64,000 nt of DNA from Adineta steineri (taxonomy: Eukaryota > Rotifera > Eurotatoria > Adinetida > Adinetidae): the NCBI GenBank assembly GCA_905250115.1, contig CAJNOI010000131.1:100692-164691 (forward strand), written 5' to 3'. This document shows, one piece after another, positions 33,383 through 45,808 of this stretch. The notes below the pieces were generated by a model. The model saw nothing but the letters and a program-made list of their open reading frames with translations. It was not told the DNA's origin and searched no databases. The translations under genes were made by a program, and so were the position numbers. Positions within the stretch are counted from its first letter, which is position 1. Each line of letters starts with the position of its first letter.

Positions 33383-35580
33383 ATGCATTATCAAAGTATT
33401 CAGACAGCTAAAGACTTTTGGCTAAAATGGCGTTCATCACGTTCACTTATTTTATTCATTGTATTTATCGCTTTATTTCTGGATAATATGCTTTTAACAA
33501 CAGTTGGTAAGTTACATATTTAAAAATTTTATTTAGAAAAAAAAAATGTTTACTTTATTAAAGTTCCTATTGTTCCTGATTATCTTTATCGACTTCATCA
33601 ATCAACAGTAAGACTACAAGATGATACATATAAGTTTTTAGCAAAAAATTGTACAAATAATGAATTAGTGAAACGTCGAGATTATTTTGCGCGACATCCT
33701 GTTCAATTTCGTGTTATACTTCGAACATATTGTAATTGGACTGTTGATTGGGCAATAAATAAGACTGAAAGTGAAAATAGACAACGAACAGTAATTTTAG
33801 AAAAAGTAAAATTAATAAGAATCTATATATGTATATATATAAGAAGAATGTTTGTCTTGTTTGAAAGGAAAATGAATGGGTTGGTATAATGTTTGCATCA
33901 AAAGCTTTTGTACAATTATTAACAAATCCATTTGTTGGTCCATTAACAAACCGGTAATAGAAAAAAAGAAAAAATTTAATATTTATCTATTTTGTTTGAT
34001 TATTTTTAGTATTGGTTATAGTGCACCAATGTTTACTGGATTTGTTATTATGATTATATCCACTCTTAGTAAATCTACTATTTCAAAATTGAAATAATAA
34101 GATAAAATATGTTGCTTTTTTTCTTCTTTAGTATTTGCTTCGAGTGGAAGTTATGCTCTTTTATTCATAGCTCGAGCTATACAAGGGGTTGGTTCAGCAT
34201 GTTCAAGTGTTTCAGGTAAAATAAAAAAATAGCTCTTGATAGCTTTACCATTGATTTATTATAGGTCTCGGAATGTTAGCCGATCGATATCCAGAAGATG
34301 TCGAACGAGGAAAAGCAATGGGTACTGCCTTAGGTGGATTAGCGCTTGGTGTACTCAGTAAGTAGTACTACTCGTACGGTATTAACTTATTAATTATTTA
34401 TTATAGTCGGACCACCTTTTGGAGGATTTATGTATGAATATATCGGTAAAGCATCACCATTTATAGTTTTAGCTGCACTAGGTTTATTTGATGGACGTAA
34501 GATTGATTTCTCTTCAAATAATTTCATTTCTATATATTTTTTCTATTGATAGTTTTGCAAATGACGGTATTAAAACCGGGTGTGGTTAGCGAACCGATTG
34601 AGGGTCCTTCGTTGAAAACACTTATTAAAGATCCTTATATTCTTCTTGTCGCCGGTAAATATAAGGATTAGAGCTTTTATTGACGTCTACAAATATCTAT
34701 AAATACAAATTCTAGGTGCAATTTCATTTGGTAACATTGGTATTGCAATGATGGAACCATCGTTACCAATATGGATGATGTCAACAATGAGAGCATCAGA
34801 ATTTCAACAAGGTTAGATACTATATGCATACAAAATATTGATAAAATAATTAAAAAGAATCTAGGGGCTGCTTTTCTACCGGCATCAGTTTCATATTTAA
34901 TCGGTACAAATCTTTTCGGACCAATGGCTCATAAAATCGGCCGGTAATCTTTATGAATTCTATTTTTATTTTTGTCCTATATATAAAATGACTTTCGAAA
35001 TTAGATGGTTGTGTTGTATGATCGGTTTATTTCTTATTTCATTTGCTTTAATTGGTGTACCATTCGCAACAAGTATCTATGGATTAATTATACCTAATGC
35101 ACTTCTTGGTTTTGCTATTGGTATGGTTGATTCATCAATGATGCCTACAATGGGTTATCTTGTTGATATACGTCATGCATCTGTATATGGAAGTGTTTAT
35201 GCTATTGCTGATGTTGCATTTTGTTTAGGTTATGCCGTTGGTATGAAACACAAAAAATATTTAATTAATTATCTAGAAAATTTTTTTTATTGATAAATTA
35301 GGTCCGGCTTTAAGTGGATTTATTGTCCATGCATTTGGGTTTCCTGCTATGCTTTATATGATTTCATTTCTTTGTATGTGCTATGCACCATTATTGGTTT
35401 TATTACGAAATCCACCAGCTAGAGATGAAAGAAAGGTATAAAAACAAAAAAATTCTTAAACTTTATATATAATTTGATGTTTTTTTTCTTGTATAATTTT
35501 AGTCATTAATAGCAAACGAAAATCAGAGTACATTTACGTATACACGTAGTAAATCACTCGATAATGAAAATGGTTTTTAA
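33383..35580 (+). CDS. VMAT: Vesicular monoamine transporter (SLC18 family)
   Basis: Thirteen exons: 33383-33506, 33564-33805, 33868-33953, 34010-34068, 34132-34215, 34265-34357, 34407-34496, 34553-34654, 34716-34811, 34865-34943, 35005-35240, 35302-35435 and 35503-35580. They join to 1503 nt, 500 residues, like human VMAT2 (514). A twelve-helix H+ antiporter loads monoamines into synaptic vesicles. TM1 has [11 protein letters not shown] (Asp34, the substrate-coordinating Asp), TM2 [20 protein letters not shown] (Lys134), and later [19 protein letters not shown]. The lumenal loop 1 carries NCT, NWT and NKT glycosylation sites. [15 protein letters not shown] and [16 protein letters not shown] match VMAT rather than the acetylcholine transporter. 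Exon joins repeatedly fall in phase 1 at glycines. Implies aminergic neurons in the host. Confidence 0.96.
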
Positions 35581-35873
35581 CTTAATAATTTCGAATAGAA
35601 TATATATGTTTAAGATAAATGTTGTTATAAAGAAAAACTAGAAGCACTGATTCAAAAAACAATGCATCAATAGTTTATTTTTTTGCTAACGGATGCTTAA
35701 ATAAAAGAATGAAAAAAAAAAGAATTCAATGAATAATCATTACAAAATATTCTTGCTTTTCTCTTGTTCTTTCACAACATTGCATTTTTGTAAAAACATT
35801 AATGAGTCATTTTTTTGTTTTTAACAAGACAAAACTGAATGTAAAAAATAAGTTTCATTAAACAACAAAAAAT
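35581..35873. other. Short spacer between VMAT and the kelch gene
   Basis: 293 bp, AT-rich, same-strand neighbours; the VMAT 3'UTR and the promoter of the kelch-repeat gene must lie here. No acceptor directly precedes the kelch ATG. Confidence 0.45.
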
Positions 35874-36794
35874 ATGTCAATGAACGAATCCTTTACCTGG
35901 TTACGTATTGAAACAGCTAATTCTCCACCACAAGGACGTAGTGGACATAGTGCAGTTGTTTATAATGGTTCTATGTATATATTTGGTGGTTTAGGTGAAT
36001 TTCGTTTTAATGATTTATTAAAATTTGATTTTGAATCTCATACATGGACTGAAATAAAACCGAGTGATGAATCAAAAGTTCCATCAAAACGATGTAAACA
36101 TAGTGCTTGTATCTATCAAAATATGATGTATATTTTTGGTGGTTGGGATTCATCAGGTAAATTAAATGATATGTATAGATATATATTTGATCGAAATGAA
36201 TGGGAAATGGTTCCGTGTTCAAATTCACCAAGTGCACGTAGTGCACATTCAGTTGCTATTTATCAAAATCATATGTATTTATTTGGTGGAATTGGTGATA
36301 ATAAATTTAATGATATGCATCGTTTTTCATTTAAAACAAATCAATGGTCACTTGTTAATCAACGTAATCCACCACCACGTCGTAGTTCATATGGTGGTGC
36401 ACATATATATAATGATCGGTTATATATAGTTTGTGGTTTAGGTTGTGGAAAATTTAATGATTGTCATTCATTTGATTTTCGTACATTAGAATGGACAGAA
36501 GAAAAATATAGTGAGAATTCACGTGTTATTCCAGCTAAACGTGGTCGTCATACATGTATATTGGCGGATAAAAATCTCTATATGTTTGGAGGTTATGTTG
36601 GTATACAAAGAAGTAATGAATTATTTGTTCTTAATCTTGAAACAAAACAATGGAAACAAATAAAATCAAATTCAAGTACTCCAACAGCACGTGAAGGACA
36701 TAGTGCTATTTTATATAATGGTTATATGTGGTTATTTGGTGGTTGGCATGATAATGGATGGTATAATGATATTCATATACTCGGACCTCTTTAA
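35874..36794 (+). CDS. Six-kelch-repeat beta-propeller protein
   Basis: Intronless ORF of 306 residues made almost entirely of six kelch repeats of about 50 residues. Each has the pattern H-S-A...Y-N-x-M-Y-I-F-G-G, beginning at GRSGHSAVVYNGSMYIFGG (about 22) and ending at AREGHSAILYNGYMWLFGG (about 272). The last segment (WYNDIHILGPL) closes a six-bladed propeller. There is no BTB, F-box or signal peptide, so it is a propeller-only scaffold resembling the N-terminal part of LZTR1-like proteins; the partner is unknown. Repeat 4 departs from consensus (SYGGAHIYNDRLYIVCG). It lacks introns although VMAT upstream has twelve, which suggests retroposition or gain. Its stop is 36 bp from the UVSSA stop, a tail-to-tail pair with probably overlapping 3'UTRs. 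Confidence 0.9.
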   Translation: MSMNESFTWLRIETANSPPQGRSGHSAVVYNGSMYIFGGLGEFRFNDLLKFDFESHTWTEIKPSDESKVPSKRCKHSACIYQNMMYIFGGWDSSGKLNDMYRYIFDRNEWEMVPCSNSPSARSAHSVAIYQNHMYLFGGIGDNKFNDMHRFSFKTNQWSLVNQRNPPPRRSSYGGAHIYNDRLYIVCGLGCGKFNDCHSFDFRTLEWTEEKYSENSRVIPAKRGRHTCILADKNLYMFGGYVGIQRSNELFVLNLETKQWKQIKSNSSTPTAREGHSAILYNGYMWLFGGWHDNGWYNDIHILGPL

Positions 36795-36830
36795 AAAAAT
36801 TCTTTTTTTTTATTTACAAAATATTTGTTT

Positions 36831-39198
36831 TTAGTTATTTAAAGAATAATTAAATTGATGATGAAATTTTTCTTCATTACGACGTCGTTCATCAGCTTCT
36901 AATGCTGCACCAATACGTTTCACTGATGCTCTAAAAATTCATATGAAAGAATATATATATATATATGAAATTCTTTAGAATATACCGATTTAATAATTTT
37001 TTTTCTAATCGTTTTCGCACGGTGTTTTCCTCGATACCAAGTTCAGTTAAACCAGATTCTATTTTCTTTTTCTTCTTCTTCCTTTTATTTGCCTCACTCA
37101 TACGTAAATCAACACCTGTTGCTAAACGAATATCTTCTAACATTTCAGGATCTTGCCATTCAGGGCGAGAACGTTTTCTTGCAAGTTGCTGTTCTTCTTC
37201 ATGTTTTCGAATTTTTTCATCAGCTGCTTGACCTTGTTCATCACGCGCAATAATTCGTCCATGAAATGGACATTTATATCGGTCCATACGTTCACATAAT
37301 TTATTATTATCTAAAGGTGCTCGACATTTCCATTTTATAGCGGGTAATTCGCTGACATATGTACGTTTATGCATTAACAATGAATACTGTAAACTCTATT
37401 TTGAAACGAATAATTTTATAAACAAAAAAAAGAAAATTCGAATGATAAACTTACTTCAGGCATCTCGTTACTTTCTGTCGGACGTACAAAAGGATTTTCA
37501 ATATCATTTTGTTTAAACGTACGTTTTAGAACTTGTGTATCATCATGAAAGAAATATTGTATTTCATTATCAGTTAATGTTGGTAATGTTGTCTAAAATT
37601 TATTTTTATTTGAATAGAAAATAAGAATTATTCACCTACTTCTTCTTGCGGTGGACTTTGCGTTACAGTTTTCACTTGAGATATTTTCCCTAAAATAATA
37701 TTTAGATATATATATAGAATAATTCTTAATTAAACCTGGTTTTTGTGTTACAACAGTTCTTTTCGGTGCTAAACGATAATTTTCAATCATTTTTAAACAA
37801 GATTGAATTGAATTTTTTAAATCAATTGCTCGTTTAATAACTGTTGATGTTTGTTGTTCATTAGAATTTTGTTGAACTTGAATAAATATATTCATCCAAC
37901 TTTGAATTTTATTTAAATAAACATCATCTAATTGTCGATATAGATCATGAAGATTTTCAATTAATGCACGATTATCATCAGTCATTTCTATATTAAATAA
38001 AGATGATTTGGGTCTTTCATTTAAATCAATTGTTATATTTAATTTTCCCGCTGTTCCTAAACCAAGTACTTGAAGAAGTTCTTCATCATTTTTAATTTTT
38101 ACTGGTTCAATTGGAACATCGATAAAATCATCGTCATCATCTTCATCATCATCATCGTCGTCGTCGTCATCAACAATTTCTTCATCTGATTCAGTAGTTG
38201 TTATTGCAGACGATGATTCAGTTTTATTAGATACAAGTAAATTAAGACAATTTTCTGCTTGTTTAATACAAGAATAAATTTCACTGGATGTTTCTATAAA
38301 ATTCTGAGATTAATTTTTTCATTTTTCAAAAAAAAATACAAACCATTTAATTCTCGAGAAGCAGTTTGAAGTTTTTGTGTTAAACGAATTTGATTTGCTT
38401 GATTTCGTTCACGTTCTAATTCAGCAGTAATACCAATTGGTTCTTCCATGTTATCAAAATTCATTAATTTACAATTTTTTAAATAATTAAAACCAATATC
38501 AAGTAATTTATAAGCTGTACCAAATTTTTCATGCCATTTTTTAATTGATGTTGCTGTAAATTGTCGTAATAATCTTGCAGTTTGATTTGGTGGTGGCAAT
38601 TGATTATCAACATTTAATCCTAAATAAAAACATATAATCGAAAATAATTTCATTATCAATAAATTACCAAGACATTTATCAATCAGATAATTAAAATCAT
38701 CCAGTAAAAGTGTTCGAAAATGATGAGAACGATTAAACAGTTGATCAATTATTTGAAATGTTGAATAACGAATTTCCGAGTGATTTTTATTAAGTTGTGC
38801 AATTAATAAACGATAACAATATTCAACATTAACATCAGTTTGCCTTTAAATAAATAACTATGATAAGTATTCTATTGATAAATATTAAAACAGAGAACCG
38901 AAACGATGAGCACAGGAAAGTTAAGCACAAATAAAAATAAAATAGGAAGACTGAGAGTGTGGGCCTTAGTTGAATGTATGATTTCGTCCACATTCAACAT
39001 ATCCACACCCTTAACTTTCCTGTGCTCATCGTTCACCAAACCATTAAAACAATCCACATCCATACCCTAAAATAAATAATTAACTTACTTGCAAATCTGT
39101 TTAAGTTGTTTTATTTTCTCTTCATTTAATGTTCTTGAACCAGATATAGTTAATTCTTGAACTAAATTTGATAGGCTTTGTTCAACTAATTGATTCAT
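36831..39198 (-). CDS. UVSSA: UV-stimulated scaffold protein A
   Basis: Eight exons: 39089-39198, 38668-38843, 38344-38619, 37736-38293, 37640-37689, 37455-37592, 36986-37386 and 36831-36930. They join to 1809 nt, 602 residues (human 709). The N-terminal VHS/ENTH-type helical domain (MNQLVEQSLSNLVQELTISG to about 200) includes IKKWHEKFGTAYKLLDIGF. A very acidic stretch follows. The C-terminal zinc motif has Cys457, Cys467, Cys475 and His478 (KWKCRAPL, KLCERMDRYKCPFHG). The tail SVKRIGAALEADERR...FNYSLNN is characteristic. UVSSA binds stalled RNA polymerase II and recruits TFIIH in transcription-coupled repair. The first intron (38844-39088, 245 nt) holds a foldback repeat. An acceptor (ATTCTTTAG) lies 14 nt upstream of the ATG. 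Confidence 0.94.
38904..39031. repeat. Family B foldback in a UVSSA intron
   Basis: A 22-nt perfect inverted repeat at 38904-38925 and 39010-39031 (GAGCACAGGAAAGTTAAG against CTTAACTTTCCTGTGCTC). Between the arms lie GTGTGGG, TCCACACCC and an inner pair TTGAATGT/ACATTCAA. The right arm plus its flank recurs near 14215-14240. Confidence 0.75.
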
Positions 39199-40053
39199 AT
39201 ATATATGTTGTCTAAAGAATAGGATGCAGAAATACTGAATATACTTCTATTTCGACAACTTTCATATTAAAAATAATTTTCTTACTTTTAATCGTCTTAT
39301 AACAATGAAATTTTTTCTTATCAATAAAGAATTGTATTTATTCTTTTATATCAAAAACAGAGAATAGAATCAGATCTATACATTCAAACAAAAGAACAAA
39401 ATAACAAAAGTAATGAAATATATTTATTTAATAATCAATCGTCGGTAAAAACTTGTGTCTTTAATTCAGTTCAATATTATTAATCAATTACATCACATAT
39501 GATGTCAGATATTTTTGTCCTTGTCGTATTCATATTTAATAACGGTGATAGATCACGTTTCGCATGACATTCATCTGTAATAAGACCATTGATATGAACT
39601 TGAACATCGGCAGTTATATAAATAATTAACGGAAAACTGATGTCTACACCAAACGCAATACTATTTCATAGATTTCTCACGATCATTTAGAGTATCACGA
39701 ACAGATACATCATATACGAAGATCACCATTTTGATCTAAATTATTTCAATAGAAAAAATACTGTGCGAATGATTCAATATTAAATGAATTTTTACTAAAC
39801 TTGAATATATCTACAAATTAAAATATCATTTCTCTTTTTTTTTTATTCATAAATAGCACACAAAAATGGAATGAATCAACGATAATAAAATTTTTTTGTA
39901 AAAAAAAAGAAAAAACAAATTAAAATAATCATTCTTTTTTAACAATCGCTATGGAATATGACTTGAAAATAATGCACGAATATGACAAAAAAAGAAAGGT
40001 AAAAAAGTAAGTAAAAGATTAAATCACAAAAATTATTTAAAGAAGAAATGCAA
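39199..40053. other. Intergenic region, no gene seen
   Basis: About 0.85 kb between the UVSSA start and the sorting-nexin stop, both minus strand. AT-rich, with the SNX 3'UTR on one side and the UVSSA promoter on the other. Confidence 0.5.
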
Positions 40054-41843
40054 TTATATATTAATTTTATTAACTTCAGGTAAATATGCTTCCCAAATTT
40101 GTAAAATTTTTTCTTGTTCATCTAAAGCATTTTTTAAATGATTATTAAATGCTTTTTTAAAATCATCAATACGTGTTTCTTCGAACGCCTCCATTTCTTG
40201 TTTGATTGTTGATGATATACTTTCAAAACTTTCTTTACCACGTTCAACTTTACCTTCCCATTCTTGTATTTCCATTTCAGCACGAGGAAGTTTATCAGCA
40301 CCTTTAGGTGTTTGTTCTAATTTCGTTTTTGTTTCACGTTTTTGTTTCAATGTATCTTCAGCATGTAACCATTGTTGATGAATTTTAATACGTTCATGAA
40401 ATGCTAATTGGACCATATCTAATAATGAAACATATTCTTTAATTAATTCTGTTATTGTTGTATATTCTTTTAAAGATTGTTCATTATTAATTTGTTCAAT
40501 TTTTTCTTCCAAATTAGCTAATTCAATTAATGCACTAGATAATAATGTATATTCTTCAGTTGTAGCTAAATGATTAATAGCTGCTGAGAATTGTTTTAAG
40601 GAATGTCCAGCTTCTTTACGTTGAGAAAATAATGTATTAAAATGATTATATATATGTTTTAAATCTCCATGTAAATCAAGTACAGCATTATGTTTTTCTT
40701 CAAACCATTGATCTTGTTCACTTGTTTTAGCTCCTAATTTTGTTACTGTATTTGATATATTTGTTACTGCACGTAAAACTCCAGCACCACTCAGTGCTTG
40801 TGTATTTGTTGATTTAGGTAAATCAGTTGATATTTCAAGAAAATCTCGTACATCACTATCTTCAACTAATTTCGAATTTTGTACTAAACGATTTAAATAA
40901 CGTTCTAATAAACCACGACGACGATCAATAAAATCAGTTGGTACAGCTTCTTCTTTTGATGACATTTTAACTTTTGCCATTGATAAAGAATCTTTTTCAG
41001 GTGGTGATGGGATAATTATACCTGAATGTAAATGTTTATTGACAACTTTAGCATGTAAACCAAGAAAATCACTAAAACGTCGATTTACGGAAAATTCTGA
41101 TTTTTTAAACATTGATAATGTTGTTTTTGTTATTATACGATAAGTCATATATGATGACATACCCTTTAGGAAAAACAAAAATTAAGTAGAATTGAAATTA
41201 CAAGATTAACAATTCAACTTACACTACCAACTTTAGCTGGATCACTAACAGTAATCTCAATATCAAGATGATCCGCACGTTTTTGTGCTGGTTGATTTGT
41301 TGTTACAGTTCCACTAAGAACATTCTTTGATATTGGTGTTGATGACGATATCTGACTGTCATAGGATGGTATGGATCGTACAGGTGTTGGTGACTTAACA
41401 TCTGAATCAATATCAAACATCGTATTCTCTTTATTTGCTGATGTTGATGTTGATGCTGGTGGTGGTGATGGTGGTGTTGGTTCAGTAACAGATATTTGTG
41501 ATGGAGCAGTTGTTAACAATGGTGCAGTAGTGCTCGTAGTTTTCACACCGAATATATCGTCATCATCTTCATCAATATTAGTCATTGCTTTTTCTGGTGG
41601 AGATGAATTTTTCTCATTATCAACAGCTGATTCGACGACATTTGTTGTATTTGTTGCTGTTTTTTCTCTTGGTGGTTGATCTCCAAATGGATTTTCATCT
41701 TCATCATCTTCTTCACCACTTAAAGCTATATCAACAGTTGCTGGTGATAAAGCTGATACAAATAATGATTCATCAGCTTTCGTATCATCATCAAAACCAA
41801 AATCATCTGGTGGCGCATTAATTTGATCGTTATCATCCGACAT
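40054..41843 (-). CDS. SNX2: Sorting nexin 1/2 (PX-BAR retromer-associated protein)
   Basis: Two exons, 41223-41843 and 40054-41163, join to 1731 nt, 576 residues. An acidic N-terminus (about 1-185) with Pro/Ser/Thr-rich stretches precedes the PX domain (about 190-320): RADHLDIEITVSDPAKVG, SVNRRFSDFLGLHAKV for phosphoinositide binding, and VPTDFIDRRRGLLERYLNRL. The C-terminal BAR domain (about 350-576) contains GVLRAVTNISNTVTKLGAKT, WFEEKHNAVLDLHGDLKH and QIWEAYLPEVNKI. SNX1/2 pair with SNX5/6 to tubulate endosomes and return cargo to the Golgi. Domain order and length fit SNX1/SNX2; one such gene is usual in invertebrates, so the 1-versus-2 choice is arbitrary. The single 59-nt intron after VGS makes it one of the least interrupted genes here. 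Confidence 0.95.
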
Positions 41844-42227
41844 TCTTCACAAGTAAAATCTACAAAGAATTGAGACAATCACGAGATTTTTTTTGTTTAG
41901 TTGATGTTTTTTTTAGCGTGCATATTCAAAGGAGAAAAAAAAATGTTTGTTTGTAACATTTGAACTAGAGAAAGAAGAACAAACACAGAAGATCCATATG
42001 AATGATCGTTGAAAAAAATATATATATGACATAGATGAACAGGTTATTTTCATATGGCAAGCATCATATTCCATCATCCTACATAGAAAAAATTTATGTC
42101 TTTGATATTTCTCTATAAATATTCACACTGCTAGAAAGTAAAAAAAAGAGAAGAAGAAGAAGAAGAAGAAAGACAATGATCATCTCATAGCAGTTTTGTA
42201 ATAACAGTCATGATGGATAATTTTTGT
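41844..42227. other. Spacer with (GAA)n run
   Basis: 384 bp between SNX and CK2 alpha on the same strand. Contains an (AAG)n microsatellite of about eight units near 42147-42171. An acceptor (TTCTTTGTAG) occurs about 20 nt upstream of the SNX start. No gene. Confidence 0.5.
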
Positions 42228-43981
<1,754 letters not shown>

Positions 43982-45808
43982 ATGAAATTCAACGTTAACA
44001 ACGGCAAACCAGAATAAAGAAAGAGAAAAACGAATAATTTATCTAAAATTTAACAGATTTATATTAAAATTAATCTTTAGATATACAAAATAAAATAGAT
44101 AATGGGTATAGAAAAGAAAAAGATAGATTTTAACAGATGAGATAACATATAAAGGAAGTAAAATATATATGCGCTTAATTAATTCGATTTCATAGATTTT
44201 ACGCATAAAAGAAAAAAACTTGTTTTTAATTGAACAGATACGTTTATTAGTTATAGAAATTATTTAAATGAAAGATGTTGCTTTCTCATAACTTTCTGTG
44301 TACCTTTTTTTTTTGAGTAAGATAGATAACTGACCCCTATTAACCATTATTGTCGAATTAGATCCTCTTGTTAGATTTTAATTTTTAAGAATAATAATTA
44401 TATGAAAAATAAATTTTTATTATAAAATCATCTTATTCACTTTTATGTTCGGCTTATTTATAATCATTCCAGATAATGAAAAGTAAACGATTTACAAAAA
44501 AAAGATGTCACTACTAATTATAAGAGTTCTTTATTATTGATCGTTAAGTTTAACAAAAGAAAGAATTATTGACTATCTGGTATTAAATTATGACTAGAAT
44601 AGAAAAACGGTTATTTAATGAACGGAATTATTTCAATGCCTTCGCAATTTCTATGATAACATAATTAGTTGGAATATAATGAAAGCAATTAATATATCGT
44701 TCTTCAAATCATTTCATATATATGTTTATTGATATTTTTCTACATTGAATATGATAATATCAAAGATGAATATCTATTTATAAACTGTTTTTTTGCTATC
44801 ACTTAATTATCTTTAATATGATCTAGTACACATTTTTGAGATTGAGATTTCTCCTATATATAATTTTAATTCTTCTACAATTATTTATGAATGTAGAATT
44901 TTACTCATATCTTCTAAATGCATATACCACTCTATAGAATTGCATATTCCAAGGCGTATTCTTTTGAAAAGATAATTTTATTCTTCTTCATAAATTTTGA
45001 AGATAACTCAACAAAGTTAAACATATTTCAAGCTATGTTATATTATCTTCAATAGTCTCGTCTTTCATATAGTTATGTATATCTAATACTCGATTATCGT
45101 AATATATGAACCTTATAATCAAAAATTTAATTTTAATAAATGAAAATTGATCGTTAATGGTATGTTTATTCTAATACCCATAGCATATAATATTTTAATT
45201 GAATCTTGTCATTTATTTAGAAAATAATTAAAAATAACATCTGTCACTTTTTTGATTAATTAATATGTATTTATTTAGTTTTTGTATATAGTATGTCACA
45301 CATAATAAATAATGCGCAATTATTTTATTTGACCTTACAAAAACTTTCGTCAGTTAGAATTAGACGAAGAAAAAAAAACGAGAAAAGACCGTTAATGGTA
45401 ATTATTGGATGTAACATATGTGTTATGATTGGATGATTTCTAGAATAATAATGAGTAAATAAATAAAAGTAATATAAGTCTTCTATTTCGTCATTGAGTT
45501 ATTTTTTGGGTTATTCATATTTTCATGAAATTACATGATATAAATATGAATTTCTTCTTCGAATACTATTACCGCCATCTTAAAAGCAATTATTAGGTTG
45601 GTTTATTTAAATTCATCTTCTGTCTTTCTTTTTCTTTAGAATATGTAGTTGAGCATTTTCCGACAAAAGACATATCCTACTTCTGACTTTGGACTCTTAC
45701 TTCTTGACTCTGGACGGTTTCTGACAAAACTACGAGACCAAAACCAGGACATAACTAATTCTTTTCTTTCAACGACATTCGACATTTGACTAAATTTACT
45801 TTCTTATC
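43982..45808. other. Shared upstream region of CK2 alpha (minus) and exportin-1 (plus)
   Basis: 1.8 kb between two divergent housekeeping genes. AT-rich with no gene I can support. A pyrimidine tract followed by TTTAG near 45640 could be a trans-splice acceptor or 5'UTR intron end for exportin-1. The region should contain both promoters. Confidence 0.5.

Noticed and set aside
37065..37090. Poly-Lys tract in UVSSA considered as assembly error
   Set aside because: Frame is maintained on both sides, and a basic stretch occurs here in UVSSA homologues.
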